A DNA stretch of 64,000 nt from Aeromicrobium flavum (GCF_007992115.1 NZ_BJZQ01000016.1:17610-81609), one strand, 5' to 3'. Shown: positions 18,120-27,486, numbered from the stretch's first letter. Notes: generated by a model from the sequence alone, not told the origin. Program-made: numbers and translations.

Positions 18120-19301
18120 TCAGCGCACCATCCGCCGCACCCGGTCGCGGGTGCGCCGCCAGGCCGCGCGCGCGAAGCCCTTCGTGGGCACCGGCTGCGC
18201 GCCGATGATCGACCCGTGCACCTTGCCGTGCCCGACCACCTCGGGCAGGCCGCTGGCGTGGACCAGACCCATCAGCGCGGCGGCACCGAGCTCGGGCGGC
18301 AACGACGCGTCGGGGGGGCCCTCCCCCTTGCGCCGCAGGCCCGAGGTGGGCATCGCGCCCAGCGACGCGAGGTCGCCGACGACGTGCACCCCGGAGGCGG
18401 TGATCGACTCGGCCATGCGGGCGCCCAGGTCGGCGGCCTCGCGCGCGGCCCAGCGCGGGGTGAGCAGGCGCGGCTCGTCGGGCGCCGGCGTGCGCTGCTG
18501 CAGGTAGCGCGCCGTGCCGAACCGGATGGCGTGGTGGTGCACCGAGCGCGGCAGGCCCGACTTCGCGAACTGGCGGTTGAACTGGCGGATCAGCTCGATC
18601 TCGGGCCAGGTCAGGGAGCGGTTGTCCGACACGGGCGACTCGAGCGTGCCCGCCGGCAGCGAGAAGAGCCGCTCCACGTCACGGAGCAGCTGGTCGGGGT
18701 CGGACTCGTCGAGCGCCACCACGACGACGCGCTCCGGGCCGACCACCTCGGCCCAACGGGCCACGAGCCGGTCGTGGCGGTGCCGCTGCCAGAACGACGG
18801 GGTCAACGTCGTGGTCTCGGCCTCGCGCAGCATCGCACGCAGCCATTTCACGTAGCCGGACTTCAGGCCGTTCTGCACGTACTGCTGCCACTGCGACGGC
18901 ATGATCCGGGCCAGCGGCCGCAGGGTCACGAGCACGTACGGGGACTCGCCGCCGAGCTCGGCCACGGCCCGGCGGACCGCCGCCTCCCGGGCGTCGGCGA
19001 AGAACTCGCTGCTGACCAGCACCGTCCGGTCTCCCTGCTCGCGGACCTCCTTGACGAGGCGTCGCCACGGGCGGTCGTTCGCGGGTGCCCCGAAGGGCGG
19101 CTTGGGGTTCTCGACGGCCAGCATCGAGAGCACCTCGTCGATCGGCTGGCTGGTCGGTCCGGCGTAGTGCAGTCCGTGCGCGGCGACGGCGTCGCGGCCG
19201 GCGTGCAGGGCCCGCTGCAGGGACGTGGTGCCCGTCTTGTGCGGGCCCACGTGGATCACCCGCGCACCAGGCGGGAAGCGGAAGCTCGATCGGATCGTCA
19301 C
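18120..19301 (-). CDS. sulfotransferase family protein
   Basis: 393 aa. The N-terminal VIHVGPHKTGTTSLQRAL is the 5'-phosphosulfate-binding loop of PAPS-dependent sulfotransferases. PVSDNRSLTWPE farther on could form the 3'-phosphate contact region. No membrane segment, so the protein is cytoplasmic. The acceptor may be a glycan or lipid; nothing nearby identifies it. GTG 19301 with GGGA just upstream is the only start that keeps the PAPS loop near the N-terminus. It follows the metallophosphoesterase gene by 38 nt on the same strand and may share its transcript. Confidence 0.75.
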   Translation of the reverse strand: MTIRSSFRFPPGARVIHVGPHKTGTTSLQRALHAGRDAVAAHGLHYAGPTSQPIDEVLSMLAVENPKPPFGAPANDRPWRRLVKEVREQGDRTVLVSSEFFADAREAAVRRAVAELGGESPYVLVTLRPLARIMPSQWQQYVQNGLKSGYVKWLRAMLREAETTTLTPSFWQRHRHDRLVARWAEVVGPERVVVVALDESDPDQLLRDVERLFSLPAGTLESPVSDNRSLTWPEIELIRQFNRQFAKSGLPRSVHHHAIRFGTARYLQQRTPAPDEPRLLTPRWAAREAADLGARMAESITASGVHVVGDLASLGAMPTSGLRRKGEGPPDASLPPELGAAALMGLVHASGLPEVVGHGKVHGSIIGAQPVPTKGFARAAWRRTRDRVRRMVR

Positions 19302-19339
19302 GTCCCTTGAACCTAACTCCGGCCTCCCCACCGCGCCCG

Positions 19340-20860
19340 TCAGGGAGTGGGAGCAGGTGGCACCGGCAGCGTGGTGTAGTCGCCCACGTCGATGAGCCCG
19401 CCGGGCCTGAACGTGACGACCTGGAGCCCGACGACCCGCCCGTCCTCGAAGGTCAGCACGGCCACCTGCGCGTCGCGGCGCAGCTTGGTGCCCAGCGCGA
19501 ACGCGTAGACGGCACCCCCGGTCGAGCCGATCGTGAGGTCGGTGGAGGTGCCGTTCGGGCCCTCGGTGCTGACCGGCCCCTTCTGGCGGTGCAGGTGCCC
19601 GCTGATCGCGAGGTCGACGCACCCGCGGGCGACGGTCTCCTTCGCCGAGGCGGCGCTGTGCGTGACCAGCAGGCTGACGCCGCCGTCCTCGCAGGCCTTG
19701 TCGGCCAGGGCCGCGTCCTGGTCGGTGATGGCGGCGATGTTGTCGCCCTCGTTGCCGTTGTAGCCGGCGGTCAGGCCCGAGCTGCGCGGGTCGCTCTCGC
19801 CGAGCATCCGGACGCCCTCGATGTCGACCGGCTCGCCGTCGAAGACCGTGAAGTCGTTGCGCTCCATCTCGCGCAGGACGTACCGGCCCGTGTCGTGGTT
19901 GCCGGCGACGGCGACGATCGGCAGGTCGTCGAACGTCTCGCGCAGCGACTTGATGCTGAAGGACTCCCACGACGCACCGTTGGAGGTGTCGTCGCCGAGG
20001 TCGATGACGAGCGACGCCTCGGCTGCGTCGGCGACCTGGCGGGCGACCGGGTCCATGCCGACGTTGTCGTGGCGGTCGGTGACGACCAGCGCGGTGGTCT
20101 GGCCGGACTCCGGCGCGCGCACGGGCAGGCCCTCCGCCTTCGCAGCGAGTGCCGAGTAGAAGGACAGCGACTCCTCGTACGTGTCGAGCGCACCCTGGAC
20201 GATCGCCTTGCTGGTGGCGGTGGCCGCGCCTCGCGAGATCTGGACGCTGCCGAGCCGCGGCTCGTCCGGGAGCTCGGGGAACTCCTGGCGGATCGGCACC
20301 CACGCGACCTCGCGCTTCGTGCTGGGGTCGGGGGCGTAGACCATCAGCGCGCCCAGCACGACGATGGCCATCGCGCCCGAGACCAGGGCGGTGCGCGGCT
20401 CGGGCGGCCACTGCGCCCTCAGCTCGCGACGGCGGCGCTCGCCGACCAGCCACCAGCCGGCCCCGACGACGACCATCGCGATCACCCCGGCCGCGGCGCC
20501 CCGCGTCAGGGCGGCGGTGGCCATCTCGGTGATCTCGGACGTCATCGCGGCGATCTCGCCCTCGGGCTGGCTGGCGATGGCCGCGTCCTGGGCCAGCACG
20601 CGCTCGAGGTCGGTGTCGGGACTGTCGCGCAGGACGACCTCGGCACCGATGCCGAGCAGGGCGTCCGACGGCATGCGCAGTTCGGGCAGCAGCGGCCCGG
20701 CGACGATCGTGACGTGGTTGTCGAACGTGGGCCGAGCCGTCGCGTTGTGCGCTCCGATCGTGACGGCGCGCTCGGTGTTGACGAACGTCGTCGCGGCCAC
20801 GGGCACGGCGACGACCACCCCGACGACCGCGAGCGCGACCGCCGCGAGGGCACGGCTCAC
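19340..20860 (-). CDS. membrane-anchored metallophosphoesterase
   Basis: 506 aa. A hydrophobic N-terminal helix (ALAAVALAVVGVVVAVPVAA), an extracytoplasmic stretch, and two further TM helices (about 130-150 and 175-192) precede a calcineurin-like phosphoesterase domain. Metal ligands can be read in order: DRHDNVG, DLGDDTSNG, AGNHDTGRY, THSA and SGHLHRQ. The active domain should face outward. Target unknown (phosphodiester or phosphomonoester). GTG 20860 overlaps the helicase stop by 4 bp (GTGA), so it is coupled to the HelD gene. Confidence 0.8.
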   Translation of the reverse strand: MSRALAAVALAVVGVVVAVPVAATTFVNTERAVTIGAHNATARPTFDNHVTIVAGPLLPELRMPSDALLGIGAEVVLRDSPDTDLERVLAQDAAIASQPEGEIAAMTSEITEMATAALTRGAAAGVIAMVVVGAGWWLVGERRRRELRAQWPPEPRTALVSGAMAIVVLGALMVYAPDPSTKREVAWVPIRQEFPELPDEPRLGSVQISRGAATATSKAIVQGALDTYEESLSFYSALAAKAEGLPVRAPESGQTTALVVTDRHDNVGMDPVARQVADAAEASLVIDLGDDTSNGASWESFSIKSLRETFDDLPIVAVAGNHDTGRYVLREMERNDFTVFDGEPVDIEGVRMLGESDPRSSGLTAGYNGNEGDNIAAITDQDAALADKACEDGGVSLLVTHSAASAKETVARGCVDLAISGHLHRQKGPVSTEGPNGTSTDLTIGSTGGAVYAFALGTKLRRDAQVAVLTFEDGRVVGLQVVTFRPGGLIDVGDYTTLPVPPAPTP

Positions 20861-22944
20861 TCGGCTACCCGATCGAGCCAGCCCCGCCCGGTGCCGATCG
20901 TCACGAGGCGCTGCGTCGCGCGGGTGAGCACCACGTAGAGCGTGCGCCAGCCGGAGGCGGCCTCGGCGACGACGCCGTCGGGGTCGACGAGCACGACGCC
21001 GTCGAACTCCAGGCCCTTCGTGTCGAGGGGCTCGAGCACGCGCAGCCGGCCGTCGGCCGGCACGGCGGCCGCGACCTCGGCCAGCCGGCCGGGCAGGGCG
21101 ACGACGGCGACGGTGCCGTCGACCTGGCCCAGCATCTCGGCGGCCTCGGCGGCCACCCGGGCGAGCAGGTCGCCGGCCGGGACGACCTCGTGTCGCGGAC
21201 CGACACCGGTGCGGCGCACCGCGTCGGCGAGGTCGGGACGGTCGATGGCGTGCGTGGCCACCCGGGCCGCGAACTCGTAGATCTCGGCGGAGTTGCGGTA
21301 GTTCGTCGACAGCCGGAACCGGTGGACGGGCATCGTGCCGAGCGCCTCGGTGCGGGCGGCGACCGACTCGGCCGGGACGGGCCACGACGACTGCGCCTCG
21401 TCGCCCACGATCGTCCAGCTGGCAGTGCGGCCACGGCGGCCGAGCATGCGCCACTGCATCGGCGAGAGGTCTTGGGCCTCGTCGACCAGCACGTGGGCGT
21501 AACCCTCGTCGTCGATGCTGCCCGTGGCCTGGACGCGGTCCTCGCGCTCGCGCTCCTCGAAGCTCATCATCTGCTTCGGCGTCGCCCAGTCGTCCTCCGA
21601 GCGGACCGGCGCCTCGCCGAGGAGGTGTCGCAGCTCGTCGATCAGCGGGATGTCCTCGATCGTCAGCTCGTCGGACCACTCGCGGCGCAGCACCTGCTGC
21701 TCGAACGAGGTGTAGAGGTCGGAGGCGACCTCGCCCAGCCGCGTCGGGACGGTGCGCCACACCTCGACCGGGTCGAGCTCGGGCCACCACTGGTCGACGA
21801 ACGTCTCGAAGGTGAGGTCGCCGTCGAGCTGGTCGGCGAACGCCTCCTCGCCGCGGTCGAGGCCACGGTCGCCGGTGACCCGTTCCCACAGGGCCTTGAC
21901 GAGCTCCTCGCGCACCGCGGCCTGGGTCGTGTTGGGCAGGCCGTTGGCCAGCACCTTGCGGCGGATGCGGGCGAGGTCGGAGGCCTCCAGCACGAGCCGG
22001 TCGTCGCGGTAGAACAGGTCGAAGCGGGTGGGGGTTCCGGGCTGGGGCGACCTGGCCACGCGCGACAGCACCTTCGCCATGCGGTCGGAGCCGAGCAGCG
22101 CCGCCATCTCCGGCGACGCGTGCCGCGACGCACGGATGCCGTCGACGACCTCGCCGATCGAGCGCAGCACGACGCTCGTCTCGCCGAGGCTGGGCAGCAC
22201 CCGCTCGATGTAGTTCATGAACACGCCCGACGGGCCGACGACCAGCACGCCGCCGGACTCGAACCGGCGCCGGTCGGTGTAGAGCAGGTAGGCCGCACGG
22301 TGCAGCGCGACGACGGTCTTGCCGGTGCCGGGACCGCCGCCGATGATCGTGGCGCCGCGCGCGGGGGCGCGGATCGCCTCGTCCTGCTCCTTCTGGATCG
22401 TGGCGACCACCGAGTGCATCGAGCTGTCTCGGGCGCGGCTGAGGCTGGCCAGCAGCGCGCCCTCGCCGATGACGACCATGTCGTCGGGAGCGGCGTCGGC
22501 GTCGAGCAGCTCGTCCTCGATGCCCACGACCCTGTCGTTGACGCAGCGCAGCACGCGACGGCGCACGACGCCGGCCGGCTCCTGCGCGGTGGCCTGGTAG
22601 AACACCGCGGCCGCCGGCGCGCGCCAGTCGACGAGAATGATCTCGCGGTCGGCGTCGCGCACCCCGATGCGGCCGATGTAGCGGGCGACGCCGCCGTTCA
22701 GGTCGAGGCGGCCGAACACCAAGCCCTCGTGGGCGGCGTGCAGCGCGTTGAGTCGGCGCGAGGCCTGGTAGACCATCGCGTCGCGCTCGACCAGCCCGCC
22801 CTCGTGGCCGATGTGCCCGCGCGCGAGTCCCTCCGCGACGAGCGACTTCGCCACCTTCGTGGACTCCTCCAGCCGCTCGTAGACCGTGTCGACGTACGCC
22901 TGCTCGTGGGCGAGCTCGCGTTCATCGGGTGATGGGTTCGTCAT
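20857..22944 (-). CDS. HelD-type UvrD/AAA helicase-like RNA polymerase motor
   Basis: 695 aa. An N-terminal coiled region (about 1-80) is followed by Walker A GGGPGTGKT near residue 200, a long insertion, then HVLVDEAQDLSPMQW (motif II), VGDEAQSSW and FRLSTNYRNSAEIYEF. The C-terminal LDTKGLEFDGVVLVDP and YVVLTRATQRL are helicase motifs V/VI. The N-terminal arm plus split ATPase core is typical of HelD, which removes stalled RNA polymerase; some actinobacterial members (HelR) protect against rifampicin. Whether this one belongs to that branch cannot be judged here. ATG 22944 has GAAGGA upstream and a TAGAAT -10 box at 22976-22981. Confidence 0.8.
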   Translation of the reverse strand: MTNPSPDERELAHEQAYVDTVYERLEESTKVAKSLVAEGLARGHIGHEGGLVERDAMVYQASRRLNALHAAHEGLVFGRLDLNGGVARYIGRIGVRDADREIILVDWRAPAAAVFYQATAQEPAGVVRRRVLRCVNDRVVGIEDELLDADAAPDDMVVIGEGALLASLSRARDSSMHSVVATIQKEQDEAIRAPARGATIIGGGPGTGKTVVALHRAAYLLYTDRRRFESGGVLVVGPSGVFMNYIERVLPSLGETSVVLRSIGEVVDGIRASRHASPEMAALLGSDRMAKVLSRVARSPQPGTPTRFDLFYRDDRLVLEASDLARIRRKVLANGLPNTTQAAVREELVKALWERVTGDRGLDRGEEAFADQLDGDLTFETFVDQWWPELDPVEVWRTVPTRLGEVASDLYTSFEQQVLRREWSDELTIEDIPLIDELRHLLGEAPVRSEDDWATPKQMMSFEEREREDRVQATGSIDDEGYAHVLVDEAQDLSPMQWRMLGRRGRTASWTIVGDEAQSSWPVPAESVAARTEALGTMPVHRFRLSTNYRNSAEIYEFAARVATHAIDRPDLADAVRRTGVGPRHEVVPAGDLLARVAAEAAEMLGQVDGTVAVVALPGRLAEVAAAVPADGRLRVLEPLDTKGLEFDGVVLVDPDGVVAEAASGWRTLYVVLTRATQRLVTIGTGRGWLDRVAE

Positions 22945-22975
22945 CGACGTCCTTCGGTGCGTGGGGGAACTCTCC

Positions 22976-22981
22976 ATTCTA
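22976..22981 (-). promoter_or_regulatory. -10 box of the HelD gene
   Basis: TAGAAT on the reverse strand, about 31 nt before the ATG. Here a normal 5' leader with a GAAGGA ribosome site is expected, unlike the many leaderless genes nearby. Confidence 0.5.
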
Positions 22982-23025
22982 GGCACCGGACACCACCCGG
23001 CACGCCCCATCACCGCCCGTTGGAC

Positions 23026-23130
23026 TCAGTTGATGCGCAGGACCTTCGTCACGGTCTCGGGCGCGACCTTCGCGTCACCGCCGTAGGTGATCGTGAGGGA
23101 CTGCTCGCCGCGGGGCAGGTCGCTGCCTCG
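23026..23130 (-). pseudogene. C-terminal remnant of an Ig-like-domain protein
   Basis: The reverse strand encodes about 33 residues ending LTITYGGDAKVAPETV and then TKVLRIN-stop, the typical last strand of a bacterial Ig-like repeat. Upstream the frame closes at a TGA (23143-23145), and no start or further Ig domain exists. It looks like the tail of a lost gene, replaced by the sequence that begins near 23131. Confidence 0.5.
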
Positions 23131-23166
23131 ACGACATGCTGGTCAACGCCGTACGGGGAGGTGAGA

Positions 23167-23550
23167 ATGTGCGGAACCTTCAATGTCAACATGGAAGAGC
23201 GTGGCGGCGTCATGCACCAGAGGACTCGCAAGATCAAGTTCGAGGCGGCTCCCGTCCCCGGGGCCGGCAGGGGATACCGCGTCCTGAGCATCAAGATCGT
23301 GCACTCGGCGAAGAGCCGGTGTCGCACGTCCACGTGGTCCGCGTGCCGCAAGATCGACGTGAAGAAGTGGAAGACCTTCAGCGGCATCGGACCTCACGTG
23401 GTCGTGCCGAGCTACAGCGACAAGTGGGGCGAGCTCTCCCACGGCCCCAACTGGACGGGGGCGACCGCCACGGTCACCTACCAGTACGGCACCGGGAAGA
23501 AGCAGACCATGACGAAGTGGATCAATCACGGGACTATCTCCTGGTGGTGA
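23167..23550 (+). CDS. hypothetical 127-aa protein, Lys/Trp-rich
   Basis: ATG 23167 has a strong GGGGAGGTGAGA ribosome site. Codon use (more A/T-ending codons) differs from its neighbours. No signal peptide or TM segment. The sequence has basic patches (KIDVKKWKTF, GTGKKQTMTKW), four Cys and a final ISWW. I do not recognise a family. It sits alone between an Ig-gene remnant and a terminator, suggesting an insertion or leftover of a larger locus. It could be a truncated secreted protein. Confidence 0.5.
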   Translation: MCGTFNVNMEERGGVMHQRTRKIKFEAAPVPGAGRGYRVLSIKIVHSAKSRCRTSTWSACRKIDVKKWKTFSGIGPHVVVPSYSDKWGELSHGPNWTGATATVTYQYGTGKKQTMTKWINHGTISWW

Positions 23551-23606
23551 GCGAGACCTTCGCGCCAAGGACGAGAACAACGCCGTGAACCGTCCCCGGG
23601 CCGCAG

Positions 23607-23648
23607 GACGCGAAAGCCCCCTCCCAGTCGGGAGGGGGCCTTCGCGTC
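23607..23648. terminator. intrinsic terminator hairpin
   Basis: GACGCGAAAGCCCCCTCCC and GGGAGGGGGCCTTCGCGTC pair at 18 of 19 positions around AGTC. It lies between the plus-strand 127-aa gene and the minus-strand enoyl-CoA hydratase gene and can serve both. Confidence 0.8.
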
Positions 23649-23654
23649 TGTCGC

Positions 23655-24401
23655 TCAGCCCTTGCGGGAGAGGAACGCCAGCATGGCGTCGCGGGCCTCG
23701 TCGCTGCCGAACAACTGCGCCGACTTCTCGGCCAGCTGCGGGCCCAACCGGTCGATGCGCTCGACCAGGTCGTGGTTCAGCAGTGCCTTCGTCTCGCGGA
23801 ATCCCTGGGCGAAGCCGAGCGCGAGGTCGGCGAGCACGGCCTGCAGCGCGCTCTCGAGCTCGCCGTCCTCGACGACCCGCGTGACCAGCCCGATCTCCGC
23901 CGCCTCGGCGGCGTCGAACTTCCGACCGGTGAGGAAGAGCTCGGACGCCGCACGCGGGGCCAGCCGCGGCAGCAGCGAGAGGCTGATGACCGCCGGGGCG
24001 AGCGCGAGGCGGACCTCGGTCAGCGCGAACGTGACCGGCCGGGTGGCCAGCACGATGTCGGCCGCACCGACCAGGCCGAGGCCCCCGGCGCGGACGGGGC
24101 CCCCGAGCACGACGACGACCGGCTTGACGCTCGTGGCGAGCCGCCGCTGCAGGTCGATGAGCGCGGCGGCACCCTGCTGCATCGAGCCCTCGGCCGCCTC
24201 GGACAGGTCGGCGCCCGAGCAGAAGACCCGGTGGGCCGACCGCAGCACGATGACCTTGGCGTCGGCGTCGGCCTCCGCGGACTCCAGGTGCGCCCCCAGT
24301 TCGGTGACGAGCTGGCGGCTGAGCGCGTTGCGGTTGTGCTCGCTGTCGAGCGTGATCGTCGCGACGCCCTCGGCGACGTCCAGGTGGACGAGTTCGGTCA
24401 T
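23655..24401 (-). CDS. enoyl-CoA hydratase, EchA7-like
   Basis: 248 aa crotonase fold. RVFCSGADLSEA is the first oxyanion-hole segment and GGPVRAGGLGLVGAADIVLA the second. The residue equivalent to the second catalytic Glu falls in LALAPAVIS and is not Glu, as in several crotonase variants, so hydratase activity is not certain. Last gene of the atuA-to-echA operon; its position equals M. tuberculosis echA7 (Rv0971c). It should hydrate the unsaturated or carboxylated branched acyl-CoA made by the upstream enzymes. Confidence 0.8.
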   Translation of the reverse strand: MTELVHLDVAEGVATITLDSEHNRNALSRQLVTELGAHLESAEADADAKVIVLRSAHRVFCSGADLSEAAEGSMQQGAAALIDLQRRLATSVKPVVVVLGGPVRAGGLGLVGAADIVLATRPVTFALTEVRLALAPAVISLSLLPRLAPRAASELFLTGRKFDAAEAAEIGLVTRVVEDGELESALQAVLADLALGFAQGFRETKALLNHDLVERIDRLGPQLAEKSAQLFGSDEARDAMLAFLSRKG

Positions 24402-24412
24402 GACCTTCCCTC

Positions 24413-25579
24413 TCAGTACGACTTCGGCAGGCCGAGCGAGAACTGCGCCACGAAGTTGAGCGCCATCTGCTTGCTCACCGGGGCGATGTTCGACAGGCGC
24501 GAGGCTGCGAGCGCCTGCACCAGCCCGTACTCGTTGGCCAGGCCGTTGCCGCCGTGCGTCTGGATCGCGGTGTCGACCGCCCGAGCCGCGGCGTCGCCGG
24601 CGGCGACCTTGGCCATGTTGGCGGCCTCGCCGGCGCCCATGAGGTCGCCCGCGGCGTAGAGCGCGGCCGCCTTCTGGGTCAGCAGTCGCGTCATCTCGAC
24701 GTCGATGTGCAGCTGCGCCAACGGGTGGGCGATCGCCTGGTGCGCGCCGATCGGCTTGCCCCACACGTCGCGCTCCTTCGCGTACGCGACGGCCTTGTTG
24801 AGCGCCCAGCGCGCGGTGCCGGTGCCCATCGAGGCCGCCATGATGCGCTCGGGGTTGAGGCCCGCGAACAGTTGCTCGAGGCCGGCGTCCTCGCTGCCCA
24901 CCAGCGCGTCGGCCGGCAGGTGGATGTCGTCGAAGAACAGCGTGAACTGCTTCTCCGGGCTGGTGATGCCCATGTCGATCTCCTGGGCGTTGAAGCCCTC
25001 GGCACCGGTCGGCACCATGAACAGCGCAGGCTTGAGCTTGCCGCTGCGGGCGTCGGCCGTGCGTCCGACGACCAGCACGTGGCTGGCCTCGTCGACACCG
25101 GAGATGTAGGTCTTGCCGCCCTTGAGGATCCAGCCGCCGTCCTCGGTCTTCGTGGCGGTCGTGACGAGGTTGTGCGAGTTCGACCCGGCGTCCGGCTCGG
25201 TGATGCTGAACGCGTACGTCGCGGTGCCGTCGGCCAGGCCCGGCAGCCAGCGCTGCTTCTGCTCCTGAGTGCCGTACTGGGCGATGACCGTGCCGACGAT
25301 CGCCGGCGAGACCACCATCAGCAGCAGCGGGCAGCCGGCGACCGCCAGCTCCTCGCACACCGCGGCGAGGTCGCCGATGTCGCCGCCACCGCCGCCGAAC
25401 TCCTCAGGGATCGAGACGCCGAGGTAGCCGAGCTTGCCCGCCTCCGACCACAGCTCGGTGGTCTTGCGCCCCTCCTTCGCCGCGTCGTAGAAGTAGTGCT
25501 CGCCGTACTTGGCGCCCAGGGCCGCGACGGCCTTGCGCAGCTCGCGGCGCTCCTCGGACTCGGTGAAGTTGTTGCTCAT
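24413..25579 (-). CDS. acyl-CoA dehydrogenase, FadE12-like
   Basis: 388 aa. FAD/substrate motifs YAFSITEPDAGSNSHN and the FDDIHLPADALVG loop are present, and THGGNGLANEYGL is near the C-terminus. The usual C-terminal YEGT glutamate is missing. Instead GLNPERIMAASMGTG carries a Glu at the helix-G position used as base by isovaleryl- and long-chain enzymes. This suggests a branched-chain substrate (inference). It overlaps the carboxylase alpha gene by 4 bp and precedes echA by 11 nt. Confidence 0.85.
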   Translation of the reverse strand: MSNNFTESEERRELRKAVAALGAKYGEHYFYDAAKEGRKTTELWSEAGKLGYLGVSIPEEFGGGGGDIGDLAAVCEELAVAGCPLLLMVVSPAIVGTVIAQYGTQEQKQRWLPGLADGTATYAFSITEPDAGSNSHNLVTTATKTEDGGWILKGGKTYISGVDEASHVLVVGRTADARSGKLKPALFMVPTGAEGFNAQEIDMGITSPEKQFTLFFDDIHLPADALVGSEDAGLEQLFAGLNPERIMAASMGTGTARWALNKAVAYAKERDVWGKPIGAHQAIAHPLAQLHIDVEMTRLLTQKAAALYAAGDLMGAGEAANMAKVAAGDAAARAVDTAIQTHGGNGLANEYGLVQALAASRLSNIAPVSKQMALNFVAQFSLGLPKSY

Positions 25580-27486
25580 GCGGTCTCCTCCTCGATGACG
25601 GCGAGGACGGCTCCGGCCTCGACCTGCTGCCCGACGCTGACCGCCAGGTTGCTGACGACGCCGTCGGACGGCGCCGTGATGGTGTGCTGCATCTTCATGG
25701 CCTCGAGGACGACGACGGGGTCGCCCTTCGAGACGCGGTCGCCGTCGGCGACCTTCACGTCGGTGACGGCCGCCGGCATGGGAGCCAGCAGCGAGCCCTC
25801 GGCGACGACGTCGGCCGGGTCGACGAACCGCGGCACCGGGGTGAGGCTCGTCGAGCCCTCCGGACCGTCGACGTCGACGTGCTTCTCGGCCACCGTGACG
25901 CGGTAGCGGCGCGTGATGCCGTCCGCCTCGAGGAGGACCTCGACGACTGCACCGTGGGTCTCGATCGAGACCACCTCGGCGCCGTCGACGACCAGGCGGC
26001 CCCGCTCGCTGCGGTAGCGGACGGGCTCGACGCCCTCGTACTCGCGCGTGAGCGGCTGGCTCGGGACGTTGCGGAACCCGGCCGGGATCCGGTTCAGGAC
26101 CCGCGCGGTCGTCGCGGCCAGGGTGGCCTCGGCGAGCGCGGCCGCGACGGGCACCAGGGGGTCGCCGGCCTCCGTCGTGATCCAAGCGTCGGCGTGCTCC
26201 TCCAGCATCGAGGTCCACAGCTCGGCGTCCTGCACCTGCTGGGCCTCGAGGATCTGGCGCAGCGCCGACCGGTTGGTCGTGACGCCGTGCACGCGCGACC
26301 GGCGCAGGGCGTCGACCAGCGTGCGCAGTGCCGTCGTGCGGTCAGGTCCGTACGCGATGACCTTGGCGATCATCGCGTCGTAGTGGATGCCCACGACGCT
26401 GCCGACCTCGACCGCGGAGTCGACGCGCACCGAGTCGGGGAACTCGAACGCGCGGATCGTGCCGGTCTGCGGCGACCAGTCGTCGGCCGGGTCCTCGGCG
26501 TAGAGGCGGACCTCGATCGAGTGGCCCTGCGGCGCGGAGACTTCGCCCTCGAGCGGCCTGCCCTCGGCGATCGCGATCTGCGCGGCGACGAGGTCGATGC
26601 CGTGCACCTGCTCGGTGACCGGGTGTTCGACCTGCAGGCGGGTGTTCATCTCGAGGAAGAAGACCCGGTCGCCGTCGACGAGGAACTCGACCGTGCCGGC
26701 GCCGCGGTAGCTCACGGCCTCGGCCGCGGCGCGGGCCGCGGTGTGCAGGGTCTTGCGAGCCGTGTCGGAGAGGTTCGGCGCGGGGGCCTCCTCGACGACC
26801 TTCTGGTGGCGGCGCTGGATCGAGCAGTCGCGGTCGCCCACGGCCCAGACGGTGCCGTGCGTGTCGGCGAGGATCTGCACCTCGACGTGGCGGGCGCGGG
26901 GCAGGTACGGCTCGACGAAGACGGTGCCGTCGCCGAAGGCGGACTGCGCCTCGGCCGTGGCCTTCGCCAGCTCGCCGTCGAGGTCCTCGAGGCGCTCGAC
27001 CACGCGCATGCCGCGGCCGCCGCCGCCGGCGCTGGCCTTCACCAGCAGCGGCAGGTCGGCGTCGGTCGCCGAGGCGACGTCGACCGACAGGATCGGCACG
27101 TCGGCCGCGGCCATGATCTCCTTGGCGCGGATCTTGCTGCCCATCTCGTCGATCGACTCCGGGCTCGGGCCGATCCAGACGAGTCCGGCCGCCTCCACCT
27201 CGCGGGCGAAGTCGGCGTTCTCGGACAGGAAGCCGTAGCCGGGGTGGATCGCGTCGGCGTCCGTGCGGCGCGCCGCGTCGATGACGAGGTCGCCGCGCAG
27301 GTACGTCTCGGACGGCGCGTTGCCCGGCAGCCGGACGGCTTGGTCGGCCTCGGCCACGAACGGCATCGTCGCGTCGGCGTCGGAGAACACGGCCACGGTC
27401 TCGATGCCGAGGTCGCGGGCCGTGCGGAACACGCGGCGGGCGATCTCACCACGGTTGGCGACGAGGATCTTTCTGATGGTGCTCAA
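25576..27486 (-). CDS. acyl-CoA carboxylase alpha subunit (biotin carboxylase + BCCP), AccA2-like
   Basis: 636 aa. Biotin carboxylase domain (about 1-445) starts IRKILVANRGEIARRV and contains the ATP-grasp loop KASAGGGGRGMRVV, the EMNTRLQVEHPVTE active site and HPGYGFLSENA. A linker domain leads to a C-terminal biotinyl domain with EAMKM, biotinylated Lys at about 598. It carboxylates biotin for the partner beta subunit upstream. The start is TTG 27486, chosen because AGGAGG lies 7 nt before it and the biotin carboxylase fold begins right after. It is separated from accD2 by 127 bp carrying a hairpin. Confidence 0.9.
   Translation of the reverse strand: MSTIRKILVANRGEIARRVFRTARDLGIETVAVFSDADATMPFVAEADQAVRLPGNAPSETYLRGDLVIDAARRTDADAIHPGYGFLSENADFAREVEAAGLVWIGPSPESIDEMGSKIRAKEIMAAADVPILSVDVASATDADLPLLVKASAGGGGRGMRVVERLEDLDGELAKATAEAQSAFGDGTVFVEPYLPRARHVEVQILADTHGTVWAVGDRDCSIQRRHQKVVEEAPAPNLSDTARKTLHTAARAAAEAVSYRGAGTVEFLVDGDRVFFLEMNTRLQVEHPVTEQVHGIDLVAAQIAIAEGRPLEGEVSAPQGHSIEVRLYAEDPADDWSPQTGTIRAFEFPDSVRVDSAVEVGSVVGIHYDAMIAKVIAYGPDRTTALRTLVDALRRSRVHGVTTNRSALRQILEAQQVQDAELWTSMLEEHADAWITTEAGDPLVPVAAALAEATLAATTARVLNRIPAGFRNVPSQPLTREYEGVEPVRYRSERGRLVVDGAEVVSIETHGAVVEVLLEADGITRRYRVTVAEKHVDVDGPEGSTSLTPVPRFVDPADVVAEGSLLAPMPAAVTDVKVADGDRVSKGDPVVVLEAMKMQHTITAPSDGVVSNLAVSVGQQVEAGAVLAVIEEETA

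Noticed and set aside
19302..20453. Upstream extension of the sulfotransferase reading frame to a 777-aa protein
   Set aside because: The extension is antiparallel-free but Arg/Ala-rich noise in an alternative frame of the metallophosphoesterase gene; the PAPS loop sits right after GTG 19301.
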